From assembly GCF_007991455.1 (NCBI RefSeq), contig NZ_BJYJ01000009.1:109693-173692 (forward strand): a stretch of DNA of 64,000 nt, in the 5' to 3' direction. The number at the start of each line of letters is the position of its first letter. Position 1 is the stretch's first letter. The translations under genes and the position numbers were made by a program. Of this stretch, positions 9,012 through 16,927 are shown piece after piece. The notes below the pieces were generated by a model that was given only the letters and a program-made list of their open reading frames with translations, did not search any database and was not told where the DNA came from. This DNA is from Chryseobacterium hagamense. GTDB taxonomy: Bacteria; Bacteroidota; Bacteroidia; Flavobacteriales; Weeksellaceae.

Positions 9012-9482
9012 GGAATGATGAGTTATTAGTTATAAACGATAAATAATGCACGGGTGTTGATATTACGGAGGTTTTCGTTTTTTCTGTCGTTCCTTCGGAG
9101 ATCTGAATATCGTATTACCGCTTGCACTGGAACGGTACGAAACCCACCACTCACCTCTTACACTTACCTGTCAAAATTTTCTTGAATTTTCGACATCTAT
9201 CCGGTTCGCATGAGGGTTAAGTTCTTTTAGACTTTCTATCTGCAAGATCTGCGGGAAATTAGATTCTTTAAATGCAGACGATTCCGGGCTATCCCTGATT
9301 TTATTAAAAAATAAAATCCTCGCGGATTACTGGATGAAAGCATTAAAAACCTTTTGCGGCCCTGCGTTTTTCCGACACTTATCTGCGGTATAAAACTGAC
9401 CATTCACAATTCACTTGCCGGGCAAAATCCACCGTTAATTATAGCCTATTGACTATGCAGTATTCACTATATACCCATAATC
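9012..9482. other. non-coding spacer with degenerate repeats
   Basis: No convincing gene. It contains short fragments of intergenic repeat families seen elsewhere, including a TGACCATTCAC unit at 9397-9433, and scattered stop codons in all frames. The right end merges with the grpE promoter region. Confidence 0.55.
9397..9433. repeat. TGACCATTCAC-family intergenic repeat, copy 1
   Basis: TGACCATTCAC followed by AATTCACTTGC and GGGCAAAATCCACC. Closely matches 24741-24785 and the more complex copies at 46498-46702. Confidence 0.6.
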
Positions 9483-9522
9483 TGACGAAATGTCATGCTT
9501 TTTTCTTTGGCAGAATGTTTGT
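9483..9522 (+). promoter_or_regulatory. candidate grpE-dnaJ promoter/operator
   Basis: A 13-bp inverted repeat TGAC-N5-GTCA (9483-9495) sits upstream of TTGGCAGAATGTTTGT (9507-9522). The latter resembles a sigma-54 -24/-12 element (GG, ten bases, then GT instead of GC), and a protein-binding palindrome upstream is compatible with an activator or heat-shock regulator. No TAnnTTTG box is seen. The assignment is inference. Confidence 0.4.
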
Positions 9523-9550
9523 GAATAAAAAGGAAAATAAAGATTGAATT

Positions 9551-10087
9551 ATGGAAAACCAGGATATTAACGAAGAAAGCATCAACAATCAGGAAGATAC
9601 GACGATCCAGAATGAAGCGGCAACGGAGGAAAATGTGACAGTAAAACCGACTGCAGAGGAACTTTTGGCAGAAGAAAAAGACCGGTACATCAGATTATAC
9701 GCCGAATTCGAAAACTATAAAAAAAGAACCTCCAAAGAAAAGATGGAGTTCTTTCAATATGCAAATCAGGACATGATGATCTCAATGCTGGGGGTGCTGG
9801 ATGATTTTGAAAGAGCCATTAAGGAAATTGCCAAAAACGGCAACGCCACAGACCTTCAGGGGGTGGAACTGATCTACAATAAATTCAAAAACAAACTTAC
9901 CGAAAAGGGATTAAAAGCGATGGAAGTAAGAGCCGGAGACAGCTTTAACGTGGATTTCCATGAAGCCATCACCCAGATTCCTGCACCGTCCGAGGACCTG
10001 AAGGGAAAAATTGTAGATGTTATTGAAACAGGATATACCCTGGGCGAAAAGGTGATCCGTTTTGCAAAAGTAGTCACCGGAAATTAA
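9551..10087 (+). CDS. grpE: nucleotide exchange factor GrpE
   Basis: A 178-aa cytoplasmic co-chaperone that promotes ADP/ATP exchange on DnaK. The N-terminal ~60 residues are acidic and Asn/Gln-rich. The long coiled-coil dimer helix carries the typical YIRLYAEFENYKKRTSKEK, and the C-terminal beta domain has the conserved FNVDFHEAI and IVDVIETGYTLGEKVIRFAKVVTG signatures. It is followed after 76 nt by dnaJ, forming a grpE-dnaJ operon. Confidence 0.96.
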   Translation: MENQDINEESINNQEDTTIQNEAATEENVTVKPTAEELLAEEKDRYIRLYAEFENYKKRTSKEKMEFFQYANQDMMISMLGVLDDFERAIKEIAKNGNATDLQGVELIYNKFKNKLTEKGLKAMEVRAGDSFNVDFHEAITQIPAPSEDLKGKIVDVIETGYTLGEKVIRFAKVVTGN

Positions 10088-10105
10088 AAAACAGCCATAA
10101 GTAAG

Positions 10106-10132
10106 GAGTAATAAGCAATTTTGATATTACTC
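10106..10132 (+). other. hairpin between grpE and dnaJ
   Basis: 8-bp inverted repeat GAGTAATA/TATTACTC with an 11-nt loop and no T-run. It may be an mRNA processing or stability element within the operon. Confidence 0.4.
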
Positions 10133-10163
10133 ATTATTCATTACTAATTACTCATATATAAAG

Positions 10164-11279
10164 ATGTCAAAAAGAGATTATTACGAGGTTCTGGAGATCA
10201 GCAAATCTGCTTCAGCCGACGAGATAAAAAAAGCCTACCGTAAGATGGCCATTAAGTATCACCCGGATAAAAACCCGGGCGATAAAGATGCTGAAGATAA
10301 ATTCAAAGAAGCAGCGGAAGCATATGAAGTGCTGAGCGACGAGCAGAAAAGAGCCCGATACGATCAGTTTGGCCATGCAGGAATGGGTGGAAACGGCGGA
10401 TTCGGAGGCGGATTCGGAGGCGGCGGAATGAATATGGAAGATATTTTCAGCCAGTTCGGTGATATCTTCGGCGGCGGTTTCGGAGGATTCGGCGGCGGCG
10501 GCGGCCGTCAGCAGGTAAAAGGTTCCAATTTAAGAATCAGAATCAGGCTGAACCTCGACGAGATGGTGAACGGTACCCAGAAAACCATTAAAGTAAAAAA
10601 AATGAAGCTGGCGGAAGGAGCCACTTCAAAGACCTGCCCTACCTGTAACGGAACCGGAGTCCAGCTGAAAGTAATGAATACCATGTTCGGACAGATGCAG
10701 ACGCAGACGACCTGCGGAACCTGTCAGGGAATCGGTAAAGTAGCCGATAAAATCCCTGCCGGGGCCAATGCACAGGGTCTTATAAAAGATGAAGAGGAAG
10801 TAACCATCAATATACCGGCAGGAGCCAGAGACGGCATCCAGCTGAACGTGAGAGGAAAAGGAAATGATGCTCCGTTCGGGGGAATTCCGGGAGATCTTCT
10901 GGTGATCATTGAAGAGGAAGTGGATAAAGTGATCAAAAGAGAAGGCGACAACCTTCACCAGGAACTGTATATTTCTTTCGCAGAAGCGGCACTGGGCACT
11001 AAAAAAGAAGTACCGACCGTCGGCGGAAAAGTAAAAATAACCATTGATGCAGGTACCCAATCCGGAAAAATCCTGAGATTAGCCGGGAAAGGACTGCCGA
11101 GCATCGACAGTTACGGAAAAGGCGATATGTTCATCCACATCAATGTCTGGACACCGCAGAAACTGACGAAGGAACAGACCGATTTCTTCGAGAAGCAGAT
11201 GAGCAGCGGTGAAATGGTAGCAGAACCATCCGGAAAAGAAAAAACGTTTTTTGATAAAGTAAAAGATTTATTCAATTAA
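10164..11279 (+). CDS. dnaJ: chaperone DnaJ with a two-motif zinc region
   Basis: A 371-aa Hsp40 that delivers clients to DnaK and stimulates its ATPase. The J domain covers residues 1-70 with HPD at 33-35, followed by a Gly/Phe-rich linker (about 72-115). The substrate-binding part carries only two CxxCxGxG motifs (C158/C161 and C184/C187) instead of the usual four, so only one zinc centre can form. The C-terminal domains ([17 protein letters not shown] and later) are intact, so this is a lineage-type reduction, not a broken gene. It follows grpE in one operon. Confidence 0.95.
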   Translation: MSKRDYYEVLEISKSASADEIKKAYRKMAIKYHPDKNPGDKDAEDKFKEAAEAYEVLSDEQKRARYDQFGHAGMGGNGGFGGGFGGGGMNMEDIFSQFGDIFGGGFGGFGGGGGRQQVKGSNLRIRIRLNLDEMVNGTQKTIKVKKMKLAEGATSKTCPTCNGTGVQLKVMNTMFGQMQTQTTCGTCQGIGKVADKIPAGANAQGLIKDEEEVTINIPAGARDGIQLNVRGKGNDAPFGGIPGDLLVIIEEEVDKVIKREGDNLHQELYISFAEAALGTKKEVPTVGGKVKITIDAGTQSGKILRLAGKGLPSIDSYGKGDMFIHINVWTPQKLTKEQTDFFEKQMSSGEMVAEPSGKEKTFFDKVKDLFN

Positions 11280-11287
11280 AATATTTG

Positions 11288-11319
11288 AAAGAGGCTTATT
11301 TTTTGTAGGTCTCTTTTTT
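11288..11319 (+). terminator. weak terminator after dnaJ
   Basis: Short stem AAAGAG/CTCTTT (11288-11293 and 11311-11316) with a long loop, followed by T residues. Confidence 0.5.
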
Positions 11320-11397
11320 CACATTCATTACTGACTGACAATAGACCAATCATTAAATTAAAAATATCTGCGCTATAGACGCTAATGCAAATTTCAC

Positions 11398-11748
11398 ATG
11401 AATTACAAGCTTCAACTCCGTACACCAGACTCTACCCCAAATCTTGTTTTTAACACGATTTTTTTCGATGCATTCAAAGTAAATATCGTAGAGCGATATT
11501 TCGGTCGTGTTCCGAAATCATGTGAGGTTTTATTTAAGATAAGAACCTTGGATGATGTACTTGTTCAGCGAAAAGACGGGAATACCAGAGTAAAAATCAA
11601 AGATGCCGATCTTGAAACGTATATGAGACTTATAAAAGTATTAGGATCATACGAATACCGCAATCATCTGATCAACCGAAATGAAGCCGAACAGGATCTG
11701 GTTCACTTTATTCTGAGACTGGTGATTATGAATTACGATTTAAACTAA
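11398..11748 (+). CDS. conserved hypothetical protein
   Basis: A 116-aa protein with no signal peptide or membrane segment and a mix of charged and hydrophobic residues (FNTIFFDAFKVNIVERYFGRVP, ending MNYDLN). I do not recognise a domain. Codon use resembles the neighbours, and a clean terminator follows (11779-11808), which supports a real gene. The function is unknown. Confidence 0.6.
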   Translation: MNYKLQLRTPDSTPNLVFNTIFFDAFKVNIVERYFGRVPKSCEVLFKIRTLDDVLVQRKDGNTRVKIKDADLETYMRLIKVLGSYEYRNHLINRNEAEQDLVHFILRLVIMNYDLN

Positions 11749-11778
11749 TTATTAATTGATTACCGTATAAAACAGGCT

Positions 11779-11808
11779 GTCCGGATTGCCGGACGGTCTC
11801 TTTTATTT
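11779..11808 (+). terminator. rho-independent terminator
   Basis: GTCCGG-ATTG-CCGGAC stem-loop (11779-11794) followed by a T-rich tract. Confidence 0.7.
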
Positions 11809-11902
11809 TGTGCTGCCCTTACGAAACTATGGGGACTTTTCAGATTCTCACAAATCTTAAAATCTTTTTTGAACCTTGCAGGTATGAATCCGGAATATCT
11901 GT

Positions 11903-12826
11903 TTACAGGAGATATCTCAGCCTGCGGTTGAGGAATACCAGAATAAGGCTGGCAGCCATTAAAACCACGATAAAAACAAGATCCTGCCAAGAAGTAAAGT
12001 AACCGGATTTATATACCCATTCGATAACCAGCGGGTGAATCAGGTAAATGGCGGTTGAAATGCTTGCCAGGATTCTGGAATCTGTTTTCGCCGTTATATT
12101 TTTACAGTATAGAAACATGAGAGGACAGGCAATCAACAATGAAAACAGCAGGTCGATACTCTCTTTTTTCTGCAGATGAAATATTTTTTCATTCAGAAAA
12201 GCCTCTCCTATCACCGTTCCGGCAGAGAGCAAAACTATTATTAACGAAGGCTTCCGTTTTGTATCAATTCCCAGTTTTTTAATTAAAAAACCGATCCCGA
12301 GAAACGGAAAGCAGACAAACAGAAAATTCCGATAGGCAGGAAACAAATTGAATACCGCATCCGTATCCCCTTTGAAGCAATGTGCGTTCCCGAGATATTG
12401 GATCACATAGCCGCAGCAAAAACAGGATATTAAAATTAAAAACAGCTTCTGAGCAGGAATATTCCGCAGCACATACAAAAGCAGTCCGGCCAATAAAGTA
12501 CCGATGAGATACCATAAATGATGGTAACCAAAAATAAGATTCATTACATACCCATCATCTTTTTTCCATAAAGGAATGTAGATCACCGACCAGATGGCAT
12601 ACAGTAAAAAGATCCGGAAAGACCATTTTTTCAGCTTGGCAGGATCATTCACATAGAAAAAGAAATATCCGGAAATGATCAGGAATACCGGAACCCCGAT
12701 CCTGAAAAGTCCGTTGACCAGCACATAGCTCAGGGAGGGATAAGTATCCCGAAGAATATGCAGATGCAGGCAGACCACAAAAGAGGCCAGCACAATTTTT
12801 AAAATATCGATCGATAAATTTCTCAT
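11903..12826 (-). CDS. acyltransferase family 3 membrane protein
   Basis: A 307-aa integral membrane protein with about ten hydrophobic segments. The N-terminus MRNLSIDILKIVLASFVVCLHLH, followed by RIGVPVFLIISGYFFF, is the classic start of Acyl_transf_3 (OafB/OatA-like) proteins, with a conserved histidine in the first helix and the FLIISGYF motif. Family members O-acetylate sugars of LPS, peptidoglycan or exopolysaccharide. The substrate cannot be told from the sequence. It is isolated, with no glycan biosynthesis neighbours. Confidence 0.82.
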   Translation of the reverse strand: MRNLSIDILKIVLASFVVCLHLHILRDTYPSLSYVLVNGLFRIGVPVFLIISGYFFFYVNDPAKLKKWSFRIFLLYAIWSVIYIPLWKKDDGYVMNLIFGYHHLWYLIGTLLAGLLLYVLRNIPAQKLFLILISCFCCGYVIQYLGNAHCFKGDTDAVFNLFPAYRNFLFVCFPFLGIGFLIKKLGIDTKRKPSLIIVLLSAGTVIGEAFLNEKIFHLQKKESIDLLFSLLIACPLMFLYCKNITAKTDSRILASISTAIYLIHPLVIEWVYKSGYFTSWQDLVFIVVLMAASLILVFLNRRLRYLL

Positions 12827-12835
12827 GGATGATCA

Positions 12836-12867
12836 AAAAAAGCTTACGATTTACTCATAAGCTTTTG
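12836..12867. terminator. terminator hairpin between convergent and divergent units
   Basis: 9-bp perfect stem AAAAGCTTA/TAAGCTTTT (12839-12847 and 12859-12867). It has a T-run on the minus-strand side, so it terminates the DUF808 gene ending at 12891. Confidence 0.75.
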
Positions 12868-12890
12868 TATATTTCAAAGGTAAGATTAAA

Positions 12891-13784
12891 TTATTTACTT
12901 TTCACTAACGAAACAGCTCCTTTTCCCAGGGTAAACAGAATCACGCCTAAAATTCCTCCTGCAAGACCAAGTATGATTTCTTTCAGTTTGGTGAGGATTT
13001 CACTGGAAGACCAGTCCGGGAAGAGGTGGTGGAAATAATCGATGCGGTGGGCAAAGATTCCGCCGGCAACCATAATCAGGGCAACGGTTCCGATAACCCC
13101 TAATGCTTTGATCACGATCGGTAATGCCTTTACCAGCAGATGCCCGAGTTTTCCGAAGAATCCTTTATCATTGCTTCTTTTGATCAGCTTAAATCCGGCA
13201 TCATCCATTCTTACGATCAGGGCTACAATTCCGTATACGCCTACCGTGGCAATGAAGGCAACCAACGTGGTTACGAGGATTTGCGTAATAAAAGGATGGC
13301 TTTCTTCGAGTACCGTGCCCAATGCAATAATTACAATTTCAATGGATAAAATAAAATCGGTGGTAATGGCCGATTTTATTTTTGATTTTTCCAACTCTTC
13401 CGGGCTTTGTTCTTTTACTTCCTCTTCTACTTCATGTCCTTTTTTGTCGCGGTGGAAAAGATACTCTATAATTTTCTCTACCCCTTCAAAGGAAAGATAC
13501 AGTCCCCCCAGAATCAGCACATAGTTAATGGCAGGAGCATAAAGCCAGTTCAGCAGGAATACGATCGGGAGGATGATGAGTTTATTGATGAATGAACCTT
13601 TGGTAATCGCCCACAGGACAGGAAGTTCTCTTGACGATAAGAAACCTGTTGCTTTTTCAGCATTTACCGCAAGATCATCTCCCAGGATGCCCGCTGTTTT
13701 CTGAGTGGCTACTTTACTCGTCACCGCCACATCGTCCATCAATGCCCCGATATCGTCCAGGATCGCAAAAAAACCAGATGCCAT
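12891..13784 (-). CDS. DUF808 family membrane protein
   Basis: A 297-aa inner-membrane protein of the DUF808/YedI family. It begins MASGFFAILDDIGALMDDVA, followed by a soluble stretch with KTAGILGDDLAVNAEKA. Hydrophobic segments follow (LIILPIVFLLNWLYAPAINY, IVIIALGTVLEE, TLVAFIATVGVYGIVALIV, VALIMVAGGIFAHRIDY), and the C-terminus has GLAGGILGVILFTLGKG. The molecular role of this family is unknown. It has its own terminator at 12836-12867. Confidence 0.85.
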   Translation of the reverse strand: MASGFFAILDDIGALMDDVAVTSKVATQKTAGILGDDLAVNAEKATGFLSSRELPVLWAITKGSFINKLIILPIVFLLNWLYAPAINYVLILGGLYLSFEGVEKIIEYLFHRDKKGHEVEEEVKEQSPEELEKSKIKSAITTDFILSIEIVIIALGTVLEESHPFITQILVTTLVAFIATVGVYGIVALIVRMDDAGFKLIKRSNDKGFFGKLGHLLVKALPIVIKALGVIGTVALIMVAGGIFAHRIDYFHHLFPDWSSSEILTKLKEIILGLAGGILGVILFTLGKGAVSLVKSK

Positions 13785-13946
13785 AGTATTTTAATATTTT
13801 TTTAATAATTGTTAAAGCGCAAAATTAATTATTTAATTCGGTTTTCCGCATGCGCCGGTATTAATTTCAGCATTATACTTAGCAAAGAATACACCGTTGA
13901 TTAAATAGGCCGGGTTATTGGTTCATGGACTGGAAGAGTAGTTTGG

Positions 13947-14014
13947 AAGGCTTCGAGAACCTCAGCCTGACAGCTTATAATTAGATTAGTATTATGTCAT
14001 CCGGCTCTCGAAGG
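13947..14014. repeat. palindromic repeat unit (downstream side of the GIY-YIG gene)
   Basis: The left arm 13951-13973 (CTTCGAGAACCTCAGCCTGA plus CAG) and the inverted right arm 13996-14014 (GTCATCCGGCTCTCGAAGG) can form a stem-loop. The right arm lies inside the 3' end of the GIY-YIG gene and encodes its last residues. The left 27 bp (13947-13973) recur identically at 14361-14387. Confidence 0.75.
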
Positions 14015-14325
14015 ATTACAAGGCCAGTATCATCTATTCGGCTTTTTTCTTTTGATAGGTTTGGCAGCTTTTCCCATTCATCATTCATAATAGCTTCTTT
14101 CTTTTTTCTGCTCCATCCTTTCACCTGCTTTTCAAATACGATGGCTTGATTTACATCATTGAATTCTGTATGAAAGACCAATTCAACAGGTCTTCTTGAA
14201 TATGTATATGAATCAGGATTCACACCTGCTATATGATATTGCATTCTTTTTTCGATATCATTGGTAACACCGGTGTAATAGGAATTATCAGAACATTTGA
14301 GAATGTAGACATAGTATCTTTTCAT
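13981..14325 (-). CDS. GIY-YIG nuclease family protein
   Basis: A 114-aa protein with the GIY-YIG-type N-terminus YYVYILKCSDNSYYTGVT (YVYIL and YTG forming the two halves of the motif). It also has the conserved HIAG, SYTYSRRPVELVFHTEF and FEKQVKGWSRKKKEAI segments of the small UPF0213/YhbQ-like group. These are single-domain putative endonucleases. The tail IDDTGLVILREPDDIILI is encoded by the palindromic repeat at 13996-14014, and the same repeat family also lies upstream of the gene. That suggests the nuclease and the repeats belong together. Confidence 0.85.
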   Translation of the reverse strand: MKRYYVYILKCSDNSYYTGVTNDIEKRMQYHIAGVNPDSYTYSRRPVELVFHTEFNDVNQAIVFEKQVKGWSRKKKEAIMNDEWEKLPNLSKEKSRIDDTGLVILREPDDIILI

Positions 14326-14360
14326 ATTGTATTTTAGTTAAAGATACGAATATTTGCAAA

Positions 14361-14492
14361 AAGGCTTCGAGAACCTCAGCCTGACAGTGCGCATGTGCAT
14401 TTTTGATTGAATTGAAATGGTTGTTCTGTGCAAGTCAACGGAACATATTTCAAGTTAGTATTAGCGTTAGGTCATCCTGAGGCTCTCGAAGG
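14361..14492. repeat. palindromic repeat unit (upstream side of the GIY-YIG gene)
   Basis: The left arm 14365-14387 is identical to 13951-13973. The right arm 14471-14492 (GTCATCCTGAGGCTCTCGAA plus GG) is its near inverted complement. A TTAGTATTA-type stretch before each right arm is also shared between the two units. Confidence 0.75.
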
Positions 14493-14609
14493 ATTTTCAT
14501 ACATCCAGTAAAACAACAAGAAATACAGACAGGAAATCATCCTGAAGTAAGCAGTAAAGAAAGCGCCTGCTAAATAGAATCTTCTATTAATTTTTCTTAC
14601 CTTTAAATA

Positions 14610-15482
14610 ATGAAAAAGCGGATTCTGAATTACCATTTTTTTGTTTTAGGACTGATTGTTCTGGTAGTAAATTCATGCAATACGCGGAAATTTAAAGTGT
14701 GGGTGGGAACGGATAACGAACAGAAGATTTATAACCTGAAATACGGTGAGCACAAAAGACAGAAGATGGATGTTTTCCTTCCGTCGGGATATCCCGTAAA
14801 CAGCCCGGTGGTATTGCTCATCCATGGCGGAGGCTGGACTATGGGAAAAAAGGAACACATGATCCAGATCCAGAAGATGCTTTTTGCGAATCATATTCCC
14901 AGCATCAATATGAATTACCGGCTGGTTTCCAAAGCAAAGGGAATCACTTACCGTGAACAGCTGGAAGATATCGGTTCTGCTCTGGTAAAGTTTAATTCAC
15001 TGGCTGAAAAGGCCGAGCTGCAACCGGATAACTATGTTCTTTTAGGCGAAAGTGCCGGCGGTCATTTAGCATTACTTTATGGCTATCAGAACCCGGACCG
15101 TGTAAAGAAGATTATCTCTCTAAGTGGCCCGACCGATTTTTACTCCCCGGAATATCTGAATTCGTTTTATTCGAAATATTCATCGCCGACGATCCAGAAG
15201 GTTGTGGGTACGAAATTCGACCGTAAAAAACTGTCTGAAGAATTTAAAAAGGCAAGCCCTATTGCCAATGTTACCCATGTCCCTACCCTGCTTTTTCAGG
15301 GTAACCGGGATTTTCTCGTCAATCGGAAACAGGGACTGGCATTGGACTCGGCCCTGGCTGCCCGGAATATTGTTCATAAATTCATTTACATGGAAAGAAC
15401 CGGCCACGCACCAAGGTTTTTCAGCAAAAGGAAAAGGGACAGCATCATTTATCCGAATATCCTGGAATGGATCCTTAAATGA
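14610..15482 (+). CDS. alpha/beta hydrolase lipoprotein (esterase-like)
   Basis: A 290-aa predicted lipoprotein with a leader ending in the lipobox VVNSC. The mature part is an HSL/BD-FAE-type alpha/beta hydrolase: oxyanion-hole motif HGGGW (about residues 73-77), nucleophile elbow GESAGG (about 148-153), a late acid near NRDFLVN, and His in GHAPRF. The expected activity is ester hydrolysis at the envelope. The natural substrate (for example acylated sugars) is unknown. No operon partner is visible. Confidence 0.85.
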   Translation: MKKRILNYHFFVLGLIVLVVNSCNTRKFKVWVGTDNEQKIYNLKYGEHKRQKMDVFLPSGYPVNSPVVLLIHGGGWTMGKKEHMIQIQKMLFANHIPSINMNYRLVSKAKGITYREQLEDIGSALVKFNSLAEKAELQPDNYVLLGESAGGHLALLYGYQNPDRVKKIISLSGPTDFYSPEYLNSFYSKYSSPTIQKVVGTKFDRKKLSEEFKKASPIANVTHVPTLLFQGNRDFLVNRKQGLALDSALAARNIVHKFIYMERTGHAPRFFSKRKRDSIIYPNILEWILK

Positions 15483-15545
15483 TCGGTATCTCCCCAAAAA
15501 TACAAACCGGTTTAAAAGCCGGCTGAAACCATTTACCCTGTTCAT

Positions 15546-15573
15546 GAAAAAAGCGGATTAAAGTCCGCTAAAA
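15546..15573 (-). terminator. terminator of the surface-protein/HTH operon
   Basis: AGCGGA/TCCGCT stem (15552-15557 and 15564-15569). On the minus strand it is followed by a T-run, fitting the end of the operon whose last stop is at 15609. Confidence 0.7.
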
Positions 15574-15608
15574 TTATCATAATCGTTTAAATTGTCCGGT
15601 ATCGGGAG

Positions 15609-15926
15609 TTACGGGAACAGCTTTTTCCATTTGGTAACCGAATTCCGGCTGAGACTGAAGTGGGCAGCCAGTTGAGTATTGTTCAGCCGGTGCTTCTTCT
15701 GGTAATCCAGTATCCGGAGAATCGTCCTTTTATCATAGGATTTCAGTTTCTGGTTATACCGGATGTTTTCTCCGTTAGCACTTCCGGTAATAATCGTATT
15801 CAGACGGATAACATCCATCCGTTCCAGTGTGTCTTTACTGAGGATAGCATGGCACAGACCAGCTTTTTCAGGGTATTTTATCCGGATCATATCCCGGTAT
15901 ATTCTTCGGTAATCAGGTATTTTCAT
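15609..15926 (-). CDS. HTH protein B, copy 1 (paralog at 51122)
   Basis: A 105-aa small basic protein. It begins MKIPDYRRIYRDMIRIKYPEKA, and its C-terminal half (LNNTQLAAHFSLSRNSVTKWKKLFP) is a clear helix-turn-helix of the transposase/Homeodomain-like class. It is strongly similar over its length to the product at 51122-51472. It overlaps the upstream HTH protein A by 14 nt (the start ATG lies within A), so the two are translationally coupled. Last gene of the minus-strand operon governed by the switch at 20468-20707. A transcriptional role is inferred. Confidence 0.75.
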   Translation of the reverse strand: MKIPDYRRIYRDMIRIKYPEKAGLCHAILSKDTLERMDVIRLNTIITGSANGENIRYNQKLKSYDKRTILRILDYQKKHRLNNTQLAAHFSLSRNSVTKWKKLFP

Positions 15927-16335
15927 GTTTGCTTAGCCATTTATAGAGGGTAGTCTTCGGGATGCCGTATCTTTTAATAACTTCTGCTTTCGTTTTCGCT
16001 CCGGTACTGATAAGTTCACGGATAAAATCGATCATCTCTCTACTGTAAATATTTTTCCGGAATAAGGGAAGTTCTGTTTTCTTCTTTGAGTCTTTCTTTT
16101 GTGAGGAAGGAGGCGAATATAAAATCATGTGCTGAGTATAGATCCGGAAAAAATCATATTCCAAGAGCTTACTCCATTTTAAAAGCTCATTTGTACCGAT
16201 CGCTTCAGACCGGTAAATTCCATTAATTTCTTCTTCGGAACATTTCATGAAATTGCAGATGCGGGATATTTCAATCCCGCTTTCCGCAACTCTTTTTTGT
16301 ATGAGACTTCCGATATGAATTTTTTTGAAGTCCAT
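15913..16335 (-). CDS. HTH protein A, copy 1 (paralog at 50695)
   Basis: A 140-aa protein with two recognisable parts: an N-terminal segment (KKIHIGSLIQKRV, ICNFMKCSEEEINGIYRSE, LLKWSKLLEYDFFRIYTQH) resembling an XRE-like helical domain, and a C-terminal HTH (TGAKTKAEVIKRYGIPKTTLYKWLSKH). The product at 50695-51108 is a close paralog with the same layout. It is co-encoded with HTH protein B. The pair could regulate surface genes or derive from a transposase; no catalytic residues are visible, so regulation is more likely. Confidence 0.75.
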   Translation of the reverse strand: MDFKKIHIGSLIQKRVAESGIEISRICNFMKCSEEEINGIYRSEAIGTNELLKWSKLLEYDFFRIYTQHMILYSPPSSQKKDSKKKTELPLFRKNIYSREMIDFIRELISTGAKTKAEVIKRYGIPKTTLYKWLSKHENT

Positions 16336-16393
16336 TTATATAATAAGCATTTGTGTATATTAATTAAAAGAAAAAAGAATGTATTCGTAATTC

Positions 16394-16927
16394 TTAATCG
16401 CAGTGGAACATTCTTCTCAATTCATCCTGATTCCTGGGCAATTTCAGGAACTGGTGGTCGCTATTCAAAAGAATCATCGAAGGTGTTGCATAAATATGAT
16501 ACTGTATTGCCACACTGCTGAAATAGCCGTTTTCCGCGTATACATTTCTGAGATTAGGGTAAATCTCTGATGTTACAAAGGCATGCTTTTCCCAGTTGCT
16601 CCTGTTGTCATCAAGGCAAATCCCGATGACCTGCACTTTTTTGCTGCCGTTTTTCTGTAAGATCAACCGGATTTCAGCAAGCAGCTTTTTGCAGAACGGA
16701 CAGTCCGTTTTCCAGAAAAAAATAAGGATGTGCTCAGATTTGAAATCATAAAGACGGAAATTACCAAAATCGTGATCCTCCATCCGGTTTCCCGGTCTGT
16801 ACATCTGTGAAAAATCCGATTTTCTGATTTCCATTTCCTTCTGCAGAAAGTCTGCTCCGCAGTTTCCGGATTGTCCGGAAACTGTAGAACAGAATGCGAT
16901 CAGTAAAATAAAGAGCCTGTAGATCAT
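16394..16927 (-). CDS. secreted thioredoxin-like redoxin
   Basis: A 177-aa protein with a signal peptide (MIYRLFILLIAFCSTVSGQ). The TlpA/AhpC-TSA-like fold carries the active site TDCPFCKKL (CPFC) and the later cis-Pro region IYATPSMILLN. Expected to act in the periplasm as a thiol-disulfide reductase or oxidase. I use the ATG at 16925-16927, which overlaps the upstream stop (TAATG), in preference to the ATG 12 nt earlier. It sits directly behind two Cys-rich fibrinogen-domain genes, so a role in their disulfide formation is a reasonable inference. Confidence 0.8.
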   Translation of the reverse strand: MIYRLFILLIAFCSTVSGQSGNCGADFLQKEMEIRKSDFSQMYRPGNRMEDHDFGNFRLYDFKSEHILIFFWKTDCPFCKKLLAEIRLILQKNGSKKVQVIGICLDDNRSNWEKHAFVTSEIYPNLRNVYAENGYFSSVAIQYHIYATPSMILLNSDHQFLKLPRNQDELRRMFHCD

